NCBI GenBank assembly: GCA_020639115.1
Contig: JACKHG010000012.1
Coordinates: forward strand, 62,001-126,000
Direction of reading: 5' to 3'
DNA from: Phycisphaerales bacterium
Lineage (GTDB): Bacteria; Planctomycetota; Phycisphaerae; UBA1845
Length of the DNA stretch: 64,000 nucleotides
Part shown: positions 18,334 through 26,573 of the stretch, piece by piece
How positions within the stretch are numbered: position 1 is the stretch's first letter
Layout of the letters: each line of letters opens with the position of its first letter
Made by a program: the position numbers and the translations under genes
Notes under the pieces: model-generated
The model's input: only the letters and a program-made list of their open reading frames with translations
What the model was told of the DNA's origin: nothing
Database searches by the model: none

Positions 18334-18822
18334 TCACGCGGCAGACGCGGGGGTCGCGCGAAGATCCAGTTCGAAAAAGAGGGCGCCGGCGATGGGGTTC
18401 GGGCGGTAGGGCTGGATCTCCCGGAAGCCGAGGGCCCGGTAGAGGCTGATGGCTGCCTCCATGCCCGGAACGGTGTCGAGCAGCATGCGCGGGTAGCCGC
18501 GTTCGCGCGCCTCCGTGACGATGCGCTCGGCCAGTTGCCGGCCGACGCCGCGGGTGCGGAACACCGGTCGCACGTAGAGCCGTTTCATCTCGCAGGCGTC
18601 GTCGCCAAAGGGCCGGAGGGCGGCGCAGCCAGCGAGTTCGGGGCCGGCCTGGGCGAGGAGGACGCAACCTCCGGGCGGGGCGTATTCGCCGGGCAGGTTG
18701 GCGAGTTCGTCGTAGAAACCCTGGAAGTCGAGGCTGAAGTCCAGTGCCCCGGCGTATTCGCGGAAGAGCGAGCGCACGGCGTTGGCGTGTGTGGGAAAGA
18801 CCGCTTCGGTAATCGTGACCAT
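18334..18822 (-). CDS. GNAT-family N-acetyltransferase
   Basis: A 162-residue protein, the full size of a single GNAT domain. The acetyl-CoA binding motif A is clear: MKRLYVRPVFRTRGVGRQLAE holds the R/QxxGxG/A signature. Motif B follows as YPRMLLDTVPGMEAAISLYRALGFREI. The start at ATG 18822 has AGGAG seven bases upstream. The enzyme should transfer an acetyl group from acetyl-CoA to an amine, but the acceptor cannot be read from sequence. It is divergent from the YceH gene across about 190 bases and is probably an independent unit. Confidence 0.85.
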   Translation of the reverse strand: MVTITEAVFPTHANAVRSLFREYAGALDFSLDFQGFYDELANLPGEYAPPGGCVLLAQAGPELAGCAALRPFGDDACEMKRLYVRPVFRTRGVGRQLAERIVTEARERGYPRMLLDTVPGMEAAISLYRALGFREIQPYRPNPIAGALFFELDLRATPASAA

Positions 18823-19013
18823 TGCGTGCTCCTGCGGACAGGAGATTGTAGCGGGGTGCGTGCAGCGCGGCCCGGATGCGGTTTGCCGGCCCCTGGATTG
18901 AGGGCTAAGCTCCCCCCAGCCATTCGGCTGGGCGGAAAGCAGGTTCGGGCGACGCGGCGGCTGGGGCAGCCGCGCTTCGTCCGCGGTCGGGGCGGATCGA
19001 CAGGGAATCCCAC

Positions 19014-19718
19014 GTGACAACCGAGCTGAACGAGATTGAACGGCGGGTGCTCGGGGCGCTCATGGAGAAGTCCATGGCGAACCCGGAGTACTACCCGATG
19101 ACCGAGAACGCCCTGGTTGCGGCGTGCAACCAGAAGCAGAATCGCGATCCGGTGATGGAGCTGGACGGCGAGGCGGTGTGGAGCGCGCTGGAGTCGCTAC
19201 GGGAACGCGGGCTGGTGAGCATGGTGCTGCCGGCTCCGGGGGCGCGGACCAAGCGCTTCAAGCACGAGGTGGAGGCGCACTTCGGATGGCCCAAGCGGGA
19301 GCGGGCGATCATGGCCGAGCTGCTGCTCCGCGGTCCACAGACCACCGGCGAGTTGCGCACGCGCTGCTCGCGGTTCGCGCCGTTCGACGACCTCGAGGCC
19401 GTCACGCTGGTGCTGGAGAACCTGGCGCAGCGGGAGCCGCCGATGGTGGCGACGCTGCCGCGTGAGCCGGGGCGATCCGCCGTTCGCTACGCCCATCGGC
19501 TCTACCCGGCGGATGAGTCGCCCACCGCGCAGGCGGGAGGAACGCTGGCGACTGCCGTGCTGAGCGGCGCGCCGTCGATCGCCGAGGGGTCGGCGCCGGC
19601 GGTTCAGCCGGGCGCGGCGCGGGCGGGCGGCGGTGCGGACGAGATCGCAGCGCTGCGGGCGGAGGTCGCGGAGTTGCGGGCGCGGCTCGAGCGCTTGGAG
19701 CAGCGCCATCCACAGTGA
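19014..19718 (+). CDS. yceH: YceH/DUF480 family protein
   Basis: A 234-residue protein that begins with GTG 19014 (AGGGA seven bases upstream). The DUF480 pattern is plain: LNEIERRVLGALMEKSM, YYPMTENALVAACNQKQNRDPV, VWSALESLRERGLVS, and GPQTTGELRTRCSRFAPF. The family folds as tandem winged helices. Its molecular role is not established, although a link to virulence-factor regulation was once proposed for YceH. The C-terminal 60 residues are a low-complexity Ala/Gly stretch and then a short coiled coil (IAALRAEVAELRARLERLEQ), as in homologues. It lies 39 bases before the phosphatase gene and may be cotranscribed with it. Confidence 0.88.
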   Translation: MTTELNEIERRVLGALMEKSMANPEYYPMTENALVAACNQKQNRDPVMELDGEAVWSALESLRERGLVSMVLPAPGARTKRFKHEVEAHFGWPKRERAIMAELLLRGPQTTGELRTRCSRFAPFDDLEAVTLVLENLAQREPPMVATLPREPGRSAVRYAHRLYPADESPTAQAGGTLATAVLSGAPSIAEGSAPAVQPGAARAGGGADEIAALRAEVAELRARLERLEQRHPQ

Positions 19719-19757
19719 GGCCGGGGCAAAACCTGACGCAGGAGCGACGTCACGCCG

Positions 19758-21065
19758 ATGACCGACATTCGCCAATCCACACCGCGCAGTGATTCCATCA
19801 CCGCCGACTGGCAGGCGCGCCTGGCGCACGCGGTCGAGACGGTGCGGGGGCTCAGCCGCCAGACCGATCCGCAGGCGATGGTGCATCACTACCGCGACCG
19901 GATCCGCCAGACGATGATCATCGACGGTTCGGTGTCGCTGTCGCGGCGCGGTCTGCGCACGCCGCAGGTGCGGATCACGCGGAGTTCGCGCTGGCAGGAG
20001 GACATCAACCCGTGGAAGCAGAAGGACCGGTTGCCGGTGATCGACGGCGGGCTGCTCGGCGAGCTGATCTGGTCCGATCTGCCGCGGATCATCGAGCGCC
20101 TCGACGTGCCGCTGGACGATCCGGCGGCTGATTACCTGGCGGGGTATCGCTCGCTGCTGGCGTTGCCGCTGTTTGACGGGGGCACGGCGCAGAACATGGT
20201 GGTATTGCTGCGGCGTGAGGAGGCGGCGTTCGCGCCGGAGGACCTGCCCAACCAGGTGATGACGAGCAACCTGTTCGGGCGGGCGACGCACAACCTGGTG
20301 CTGTCGGGCGAGCTGCGCACGGCGTACGAGGAGGTTGACTCCGAGCTGCGGGTGATCGCGGACATCCAGCGTTCGCTGCTGCCGCAGCAGCTCCCGGAAA
20401 TCCCCACGATGCAGTTGGCGGCGCACTACCAGACGGCGCGGCGGGCCGGCGGCGACTACTACGATTTCTTCAAGCTGCCCGACGGGAAGTGGGGTTTGCT
20501 GCTGGCGGACGTCGCGGGCCACGGCACGCCGGCGGCTGTGCTCATGGCGGTGACGCACAGCCTGGCGCACGGGTTGTGCGAGCGGGAGCAGACGCCGGCG
20601 GGGATGTTGCGGCATCTGAACACGTCGCTGCACGAGCGGTACACGGGGCGGAGCGGCGCGTTCGTGACGGGTCTGTACGGCGTGTACGAGCCGCGGTCGC
20701 GGCGGTTCACGTATGCGGTGGCGGGTCATCCGCCGCCGCGGGTGAAGCGTTGTGCGGACGGCAGCGTGTTCTGGCTGGACGCCGTGGGCGGATTGCCGCT
20801 GGGGATCGTGGACGACGAGGCGTACCCGGAGTACACGCAGCAGCTCGAGCCGGGCGATCAGATCATCTTCTACACGGACGGGATCACGGAGGCGATGAAC
20901 GCGGCGGGTGAGCTGTTCGGTCCGGACCGGCTCGACGCCGTGCTGGAGAATTGCCACATACACGCCACGGACATCATTCAGCGGCTGCTGGACGCGGTGG
21001 ACGCGTTCGCGGATGGGCACGCGCCGGACGATGACCGGACGGTGCTGGTGGCGAAGATCAAATGA
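19758..21065 (+). CDS. GAF-like / SpoIIE-type PP2C serine phosphatase
   Basis: A 435-residue protein. Residues of about 25-190 look like a GAF-type sensor (YRSLLALPLFDGGTAQNMVVLL is the usual core strand pair). A linker helix (DSELRVIADIQRSLLP) leads to the SpoIIE/RsbU phosphatase domain: AGGDYYDFFKLPDGKWGLLL carries the first metal-binding Asp, DVAGHGTPAAVLMAV the second, and IIFYTDGITEAMN plus DDRTVLVA the last. Such enzymes dephosphorylate anti-sigma antagonists in partner-switching pathways. No anti-sigma antagonist is nearby. The stop codon at 21063-21065 is already part of the heptamer repeat that follows. Confidence 0.9.
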   Translation: MTDIRQSTPRSDSITADWQARLAHAVETVRGLSRQTDPQAMVHHYRDRIRQTMIIDGSVSLSRRGLRTPQVRITRSSRWQEDINPWKQKDRLPVIDGGLLGELIWSDLPRIIERLDVPLDDPAADYLAGYRSLLALPLFDGGTAQNMVVLLRREEAAFAPEDLPNQVMTSNLFGRATHNLVLSGELRTAYEEVDSELRVIADIQRSLLPQQLPEIPTMQLAAHYQTARRAGGDYYDFFKLPDGKWGLLLADVAGHGTPAAVLMAVTHSLAHGLCEREQTPAGMLRHLNTSLHERYTGRSGAFVTGLYGVYEPRSRRFTYAVAGHPPPRVKRCADGSVFWLDAVGGLPLGIVDDEAYPEYTQQLEPGDQIIFYTDGITEAMNAAGELFGPDRLDAVLENCHIHATDIIQRLLDAVDAFADGHAPDDDRTVLVAKIK

Positions 21066-21114
21066 TGAATGACGAATGACGAATGACGAATGACGAATGA
21101 CGAATGACGAATGA
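21062..21114. repeat. Heptamer (GACGAAT) microsatellite, left part
   Basis: About seven copies of GACGAAT run from the stop codon of the phosphatase gene to the left end of an insertion element. The array continues on the other side of the element at 22269, so it was probably one array before insertion. Confidence 0.85.
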
Positions 21115-21117
21115 CCA

Positions 21118-22270
21118 CTAGTGTCGGTTAGCGTCCGACATTTTGCGTTAAGTCGCCTTCTTTTCAAGTAGTTACGAGCGAATTTGATCGTGATCGATTT
21201 GAAACGCCATTCGCTGTACGGGAGCCTGGAGCCGTCGATTCGGCTCGGGAGCTTTGCCCATGAACAGCGGACGGACCGTTTTCGCAACTCATCGATCACC
21301 TGATTCACGAGTTCGCAGTGCGCTATCGCGGCATCACGCGTATCTCGTGCTGACCGTTCTTGGCTTTCGCACAACTGACCATCGCGAGTGCACATTGGCC
21401 TCTTGAACGCGCGGAGCGGTTGCACATATCCGCGGACTGGACGCTCGGACCACGTTCAGCGACGCCAACGATCGCCGGATTGCGCATCTACGCCGTTTGC
21501 CGTGCTGATTCGCGGCGAGTCTAGCGACGACGCGTTCGGCGGCGCTCGACGGACGGTCTGCGGGATGCGACGATCATCGACCTGTCCACGCTTTCCTGGG
21601 CGCGTTCAGAGTGCAGAACGCGGTGAAGCTGCACGCTGCTCGACTGCGGCACATTCCACGTTTCGCATAACCCGCCAAATTACGACGTCAACTCGATCAA
21701 CTGGTGCCGAGGCGGGCGTAGGTCATGGACCGCGGATACCGACTCCGCGCTGTATCGCTGGACGCAGGCGCGTTCTTCATCACGCGCAGAACCTGCCTGC
21801 CGCCGGCTCTTCCAAGCCCGTCGACAGTCGACCGCTGCGACCAGACGAATTAGTCGTTCACCCCTGGCGGGCGTACCGGTACACTCGCCGAGTCGCGTAC
21901 GCCGATGCGTAAACCAAGGGCTGGTGTTCTGACCAACAACTTCGCGCGACGCGAAGACCATCGCCGACCTCGCACGCGCTGGCAGATCGAGTTGTTCTTC
22001 AGGATCAGCATCTGCGATCGGCCTTTACGGCACTCGGAGAACGCGGTGAAGACGCAGATCTGGAGCGCCGTGTCGGTTTACCTGCTGGTCGCGATCGCCC
22101 GGAAGCGGCTGGCCGTCCAGGCGAACCTCTACACAATTCTGCAGGTCCTGAGCGTGACGCTTTTGGAGAAAACGCCGCTTTTCGAGGCCTTTTCGACGGC
22201 AGAATCCCAATTGTCGGAGACTCAAAACCATAAACAGCTGTGGTTATTCGACTTATAACCGGACACTAGT
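21118..22270 (+). mobile_element. Degenerate IS4-family insertion sequence
   Basis: The element has imperfect terminal inverted repeats (left CTAGTGTCGGTTA, right CTAGTGTCCGGTTA when read inward) and holds a decayed IS4-type transposase gene of the expected length. It splits an array of GACGAAT heptamers. A four-base TGAC is present on both sides and could be a target duplication, but the array itself repeats TGAC, so this cannot be decided. The element is about 1.15 kb. Confidence 0.75.
21260..22258 (+). pseudogene. IS4-family transposase (DUF4372 + DDE), frameshifted
   Basis: The start MNSGRTVFA (ATG 21260) is followed in a second frame by QLIDHLIHEFAVRYRGI, which is the DUF4372 N-terminus of IS4-type transposases. 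Further on, DATIIDLSTLSWA and VMDRG-like text match the DDE catalytic blocks, in other frames and with stops. The last 117 residues are intact in one frame (WQIELFFRI, SENAVKTQIWSAVSVYLLVA, LQVLSVTLLEKTPLFEAF, ending QLWLFDL). Several frame changes and at least two stops lie between, so no active transposase is made. It is either a dead copy or one hit by sequence errors. Confidence 0.8.
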
Positions 22271-22312
22271 GACGAATGACGAATGACGAATGACGAATGA
22301 CGAATGACGAAT
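22269..22312. repeat. Heptamer (GACGAAT) microsatellite, right part
   Basis: About six copies of GACGAAT follow the right end of the IS4-like element. The phase fits the left array, which supports one original array. Confidence 0.85.
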
Positions 22313-22396
22313 CGCTCCGGTGGGCGGCTGGAGCGATTGTGCGGCGGTCATTCGTGATTCCGTCGGTGCGTTCCGGTCGGTTGGGGAATCTCCATT

Positions 22397-24439
22397 TCAG
22401 AAGGTCTGCAGCGCTTCGTCGGGTTCCATGGAGAGGAATTCGCTGTGGTCGTGCGCGGCGGGCGGCGCCGCGGGTGCGACGGGGGCTGCGGGTTTGGCAG
22501 GGCTGCGCTTCGGGGTGGGTTTTGCCGTGGGCTGCGGCGCCGGGGTTGTGCTGGATTTGCCAATATCGACCTTGGTGCGTTTGTGCTGCCAGGTGATGCG
22601 GCGGGGGGCGGGGGATGCGCCGTTGCGGCCGCTGACGCCGACCATGGCGGAGAGGACGTCGACGGTGCCCTTGACGGAGGTGGCCTGGGCGGCGAGTTCC
22701 TCGGCGGCGGAGGCGGATTCCTCGGCGCCGGCGGCGGTCTGCTGGGTCACCTGGTCCATTTCCCCGACGGCCTGATTGATCTGCTCGACGCCGCGGGACT
22801 GTTCGTTGGTGGCGTCGGCGATGCCCTGGATGAGTTCGGCGACGGCTGCGACGTTGCCGACGATCGCGTTGAGCGCCCCGCCGACGTCGCCGGCGACGTC
22901 GGAGCCTTCCTTCACTTTCGCGACGGTGTCGTGGATCAGGGTGGTGATCTCGCCGGAGGCCTGGGCGGCGCGCTGGGCGAGGTTGCGGACCTCGTCGGCG
23001 ACGACGGCGAAGCCCTTGCCGTGCTCGCCGGCGCGGGCGGCCTCGACGGCTGCGTTGAGCGCGAGCAGGTTGGTCTGGAAGGCGATTTCCTCAATGACCT
23101 TGATGATCTTGCTGATCTGGGCGGAGGCGTCGTTGATCTGGGACATCGACTGGTTGAGCTGGGTGGTGGTCTGATCGCCGCGCTGGGCGGCTGCGCGGGT
23201 CTCGGCGCTGAGGGTTTTGGCCTGCTGGAGGCTGTCGGCGGTGGTGCGGGTGACAGCCGTGATTTCCTCCATGGCGGCGCTGGTTTCCTCGAGGGAGGAG
23301 GCCTGTTCGCTGGAGGCCTGGGCGAGTTGCTGCGACGCGGTGGAGACCTGGCCAGCCGCCTCGTTGACGTTGTCGGCGCCCTCGTTGAGGACCGCGATGA
23401 CGCCGTTGAGCGCGCGGGTGATGCCGCGGGTGATCAACGCAGCCAAGAGGACGCCGAGGATGGTGGCGCCGATGCCGATGCTGGTGATCAGGGTCGCAGC
23501 CAGGCTCATGTCCGCGTCGGTCTTCTTCTCGAGATCCTCGATGTAGGCGTAGACGCCGTCGCGGACGGCGCGGGAGTCGGCGCGCAGGGCGGCGGTCGCG
23601 GGGTCGAGCTGGTTGTCGACGAGGTCGTGGTGTTCGCGGTCGATGGCGCGGAAGTCCTCGACCTCGGCGGTGTAGGTGGCCAGCGCCGCCAGGCTCTTGG
23701 CGACGGCGTCGAGGGAGTCTGCATCCTTCATGTGGGTCTGGCACTCGGTGAGCACCGTGCGGGTGGAATCGAGGGCGGTGAGCCAGTTCTTCTCCAGCGC
23801 GTCGCGCTCGGCCTCGGTGATGGCGCCTTCGTACTGCTCGGCGCAGATCTGCGCGTTGTCGAAGGCGTCGATGGACTGCTCGGCGCAGAGCGTGCGCTGC
23901 ACGACGTCGAGGTTGGTCACGCGGGTTTCGCCGACCGACTGGGCCTGCTTGTCGATGGCCTGGGCCTGGGCGGCGATCAGGGTGTGGAGTTTCTCGGTGA
24001 CGACCGCGGCGGACTGGGCGCGCACCGCGCTGGCCTGGTCCCGGCGGACCTGGAGATCGTGCCACTCGTCGGCGGCCTTGAGGTACGCGTCGAGCCGGGC
24101 GATGAGGTCGTCGGTCTTGGCGCGGTTGTCCGCGGAGGTCATCAGCTCCCGGGCGGCGGTGGCGTGTTCGCGGGCCTTGGCGATCTCGTCGTGCACGAGC
24201 TTGAGGTGCTCGGCGTCGTCCTGGATCATGTACTGCTGGAGCGCGGTGTTGGCGTCCTGGGCGTCGGTGAGCGCGGTGTTGATCTCCCTGACGATCTGGA
24301 GCTGGTGGCCGATGGCGTCGTTGTTGCGTATGGCGGTGGTGGTGCTGTGGTGGCCGGTGACGGCGACGCCGCACAGGAGTACGACGATGAGGGTGAAGCC
24401 CAGTCCGATCTTCTTGCCTACCGTCATGTTCTTGAACAT
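22397..24439 (-). CDS. Methyl-accepting chemotaxis protein
   Basis: A 680-residue receptor. A first membrane helix lies at about 11-30 (IGLGFTLIVVLLCGVAV). A long helical sensor follows to about 300 (QLQIVREINTALTDAQDAN), then a second membrane helix (ITSIGIGATILGVLLAALI). There is a short HAMP-like link and the signalling domain with the strictly conserved tip (EEIAFQTNLLALNAAVEAAR, then GKGFAVVADEVRNLA). The sensor is of the helical-bundle type and its ligand is unknown. The C-terminal 60 residues are a Pro/Ala/Lys-rich tail ending in EPDEALQTF, with no NWETF-type CheR-binding pentapeptide. No other chemotaxis gene is in the window. The start is ATG 24439, after GGGGATC. Confidence 0.93.
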   Translation of the reverse strand: MFKNMTVGKKIGLGFTLIVVLLCGVAVTGHHSTTTAIRNNDAIGHQLQIVREINTALTDAQDANTALQQYMIQDDAEHLKLVHDEIAKAREHATAARELMTSADNRAKTDDLIARLDAYLKAADEWHDLQVRRDQASAVRAQSAAVVTEKLHTLIAAQAQAIDKQAQSVGETRVTNLDVVQRTLCAEQSIDAFDNAQICAEQYEGAITEAERDALEKNWLTALDSTRTVLTECQTHMKDADSLDAVAKSLAALATYTAEVEDFRAIDREHHDLVDNQLDPATAALRADSRAVRDGVYAYIEDLEKKTDADMSLAATLITSIGIGATILGVLLAALITRGITRALNGVIAVLNEGADNVNEAAGQVSTASQQLAQASSEQASSLEETSAAMEEITAVTRTTADSLQQAKTLSAETRAAAQRGDQTTTQLNQSMSQINDASAQISKIIKVIEEIAFQTNLLALNAAVEAARAGEHGKGFAVVADEVRNLAQRAAQASGEITTLIHDTVAKVKEGSDVAGDVGGALNAIVGNVAAVAELIQGIADATNEQSRGVEQINQAVGEMDQVTQQTAAGAEESASAAEELAAQATSVKGTVDVLSAMVGVSGRNGASPAPRRITWQHKRTKVDIGKSSTTPAPQPTAKPTPKRSPAKPAAPVAPAAPPAAHDHSEFLSMEPDEALQTF

Positions 24440-24773
24440 GGTCCGTGATCCCCAGGTGTCGCGTTGTCGTTTCGGGTGCCGGCTGGTGGGCAGTGTTGCG
24501 GGGTTGTGTGTTGCCAGTCGGGTGGACGCGTGGAGGTCCAAGCGTCCATACCCGCATAGCGGCAAACGGGCGGGCGCGGTGCAGTTGCGCGGCGCGGATT
24601 GCAGTGGAAGTTGGAAAATCCAGGGGGTGGCGTGTGCCGGGATGGAACGGCGGGCGGGGTGTTTGTTGGGCGTGATCGAATCCGGCGGGGTGGAACGGGG
24701 GGGACGGACGAAGCGACGAAGCGACGGAGCGAGAGAGGGCGGCGGTGGCGGGCTGGGGCGGTGCAGCGGCCCG

Positions 24774-24819
24774 AATGATGAATGATGAATGATGAATGGG
24801 GAATGGGGAATGGGGAATG
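24774..24819. repeat. Heptamer microsatellite (GATGAAT then GGGGAAT)
   Basis: Short tandem copies of GATGAAT change into GGGGAAT. They are sequence relatives of the GACGAAT arrays near 21.1 and 22.3 kb. Confidence 0.7.
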
Positions 24820-25049
24820 GCCAGAGGGAAGTGCGGGTTGAGAGTGGGTGGTGCTGACTGGCGAGTGTCCCTGGGTTTTTGAGTGGCTGCAAAGCCGTTT
24901 GACAGTAGGGCTTTATGCATGGTGACCCTCGATTCTGAGTCGTGGCGCGGGGTGAACCGCGTTGACGCCAGCGCCGCGGTTGCAGTGGGACTAGCCACTG
25001 GGGCGGGAAGCTTTTCGCGCGGTCCGGGAGCCGCTGCGGAAGAACGGGG

Positions 25050-25079
25050 AATGCAGAATGACGAGTGACGAATGACGAA
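25050..25079. repeat. Short GACGAAT heptamer run
   Basis: Three to four imperfect copies (GACGAGT, GACGAAT) of the same heptamer seen elsewhere in the window. Confidence 0.6.
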
Positions 25080-25877
25080 TTCGGGGAGCGGCAAAGCGAC
25101 GGAGCGACGGTAGAGGCTGGCGAGCATGGGGCTGACAGGCGCGTCGGTAGTGCAGGTGGCTGACCGTGACAGCGCTCTGGTCGGGAAATACGCCGGATTT
25201 CATGCTTGGCTCTCCTGGCTGTGTGCGGTGCGGTGGTCCTTCCCTCACGTGCGTCTACCACCTCCTACCGCCACTTGGCGGGCGCTTCATGATTGGCGGG
25301 GTTTGGCGCGAAGTTTTTCGAAAAGAATTAGTGCGAGCGGTCGGCTGTCAGCTTTCAGCGGTCAGCCAAGCGGGGACGGGGCGGTCCGGTGTCTGGAGGT
25401 GGGGGTCTGGAGTCTGGAGGTGGGGGGGCAGTCGTTCCCACGGTGGCGGTTCACCGCGTAAATTCGTATGACGCACACCAAAGAGCGGCACGGCTACGCA
25501 GAATATAGGGTTATCCCTATAAAGTAGAATGTCACCTTCCTTCCTATAAAGTGCAAGTGTCCCCTTTCTTCCTTCCCCTTTCGTCACTCCGGAGCGCCGG
25601 CCACGCGGGCGGAGAGTACCGCCGGAGCAACTCCGGCAGCGATCGCCGTAAAACCTGCGCCCGGCGGGGTTGGGCGTCGAAAACGATGCGGGGTAAAGTG
25701 CATCCCTGCGGCTGGTCAACTGGGCGGGCGTAAGTTCACGCTCGACGCTAGTGAGGGATAAGTCCGGCGGCTGCAGGGAGTTACCGCTCGAAATGCCCGA
25801 AAGGAGCTCAGTGTGCAGTCCCAGGCGGTCCGGAAGGAGACTGGAGACCGGACGAACGGCGGCGTGCGCGGTTGGCC

Positions 25878-26165
25878 CCCACTGGCGTGAGGGTTCTGAC
25901 GCAGTCTGGAGTCTGGAGGGTTGCAGTCCGAGGAGGAACGGCTGGCGCGCTTCGCGGTTGTGGCCCACTGGCGTGGAGGGTTCTGACGCAGTCTGGAGTC
26001 TGGAGGGTTGCAGTCCGGAGGAGGAACGGCTGGCGTGCCGGTTGTGGCCCCACTGGCGTGGAGGGTTCTGACGCAGTCTGGAGTCTGGAGGATTTCAGTC
26101 CGGAGGAGGAACGGCTTGCGCCGCTTCGCGGCTGTGGCCCCCCACTGGCGTGGAGGGTTCTGATA
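25878..26165. repeat. Tandem repeat, unit about 85-90 bases, three full copies and one partial
   Basis: Each unit begins CCACTGGCGTGGAGGGTTCT, continues with ACGCAGTCTGGAGTCTGGAG and ends in GGAGGAGGAACGGCT. Units begin near 25878, 25966, 26050 and 26142. Copies differ by small indels, so no frame is kept and coding is unlikely. Confidence 0.75.
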
Positions 26166-26332
26166 ACGCCCTCCGCTGGTGTCGGTGTTCTCGGTGAGTT
26201 TTTCCAGGCTTGCGTGGGCGCGGGGGTGATTGGGGATTGCCTGTGGGGGCTTGCGGTGGTGGGCGGTGGCCAACGCTGACGGGCAGGTAGGCCCTGTTGA
26301 TGGGCCGGTTGTTTGCACTTCGGTTTGGACTT

Positions 26333-26430
26333 CAGCCCGCTCGCTGGCGCTTGCGGCTCGGATCGGGGGCTGGCGCTTGCGGTCCGGATCGGGGGCTGGC
26401 GCGCGCGGCTCGGATCGGGGGCTGGGGCGG
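26333..26430. repeat. 26-base tandem repeat; first unit shared with a synthase-gene linker
   Basis: Three copies of a unit with GGATCGGGGGCTGGCG stand in tandem. The first part (26333-26364, CAGCCCGCTCGCTGGCGCTT and on to CGGCTCGGATC) is nearly the same as 53831-53862 inside the large PfaC-like gene. Confidence 0.7.
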
Positions 26431-26573
26431 CTGCGGTATTGGGGGGGGCGTACCTTCTTGGCGGGGATGGGTTTTCCTCGAAGTCGCGGGGTTGTTCGAG
26501 TAGCCTGGCGGATGGTGACGGGGAACGTTCCTGCGGCGGGTGGTTGTGGGTTTTGGTCAGGTAAGGCGACGCG

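Larger units (their letters stand above)
24440..26573. other. 2.1-kb repeat-rich, apparently non-coding region
   Basis: No frame here has a family signature. The open frames are made of repeat translations such as HSSFVIRHSSF or LQTPDC. The stretch contains two microsatellites, short repeats of GTCTGGAG at 25388-25425, tandem repeats of about 85-90 bases at 25878-26165 and a 26-base tandem repeat at 26350-26430. It separates the chemotaxis receptor from the nuclease/ATPase gene. Confidence 0.6.

Noticed and set aside
19197..21425. 742-codon minus-strand frame opposite yceH and the phosphatase
   Set aside because: The plus-strand genes have complete domain motifs. The minus frame includes repeat translation (HSSFVIRHSSF) and lacks any signature.
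25348..25968. 206-codon minus-strand frame in the repeat-rich island
   Set aside because: Its text is built of repeat translations (LQTPD, PPHLQTPD) with no domain or ribosome-binding site.
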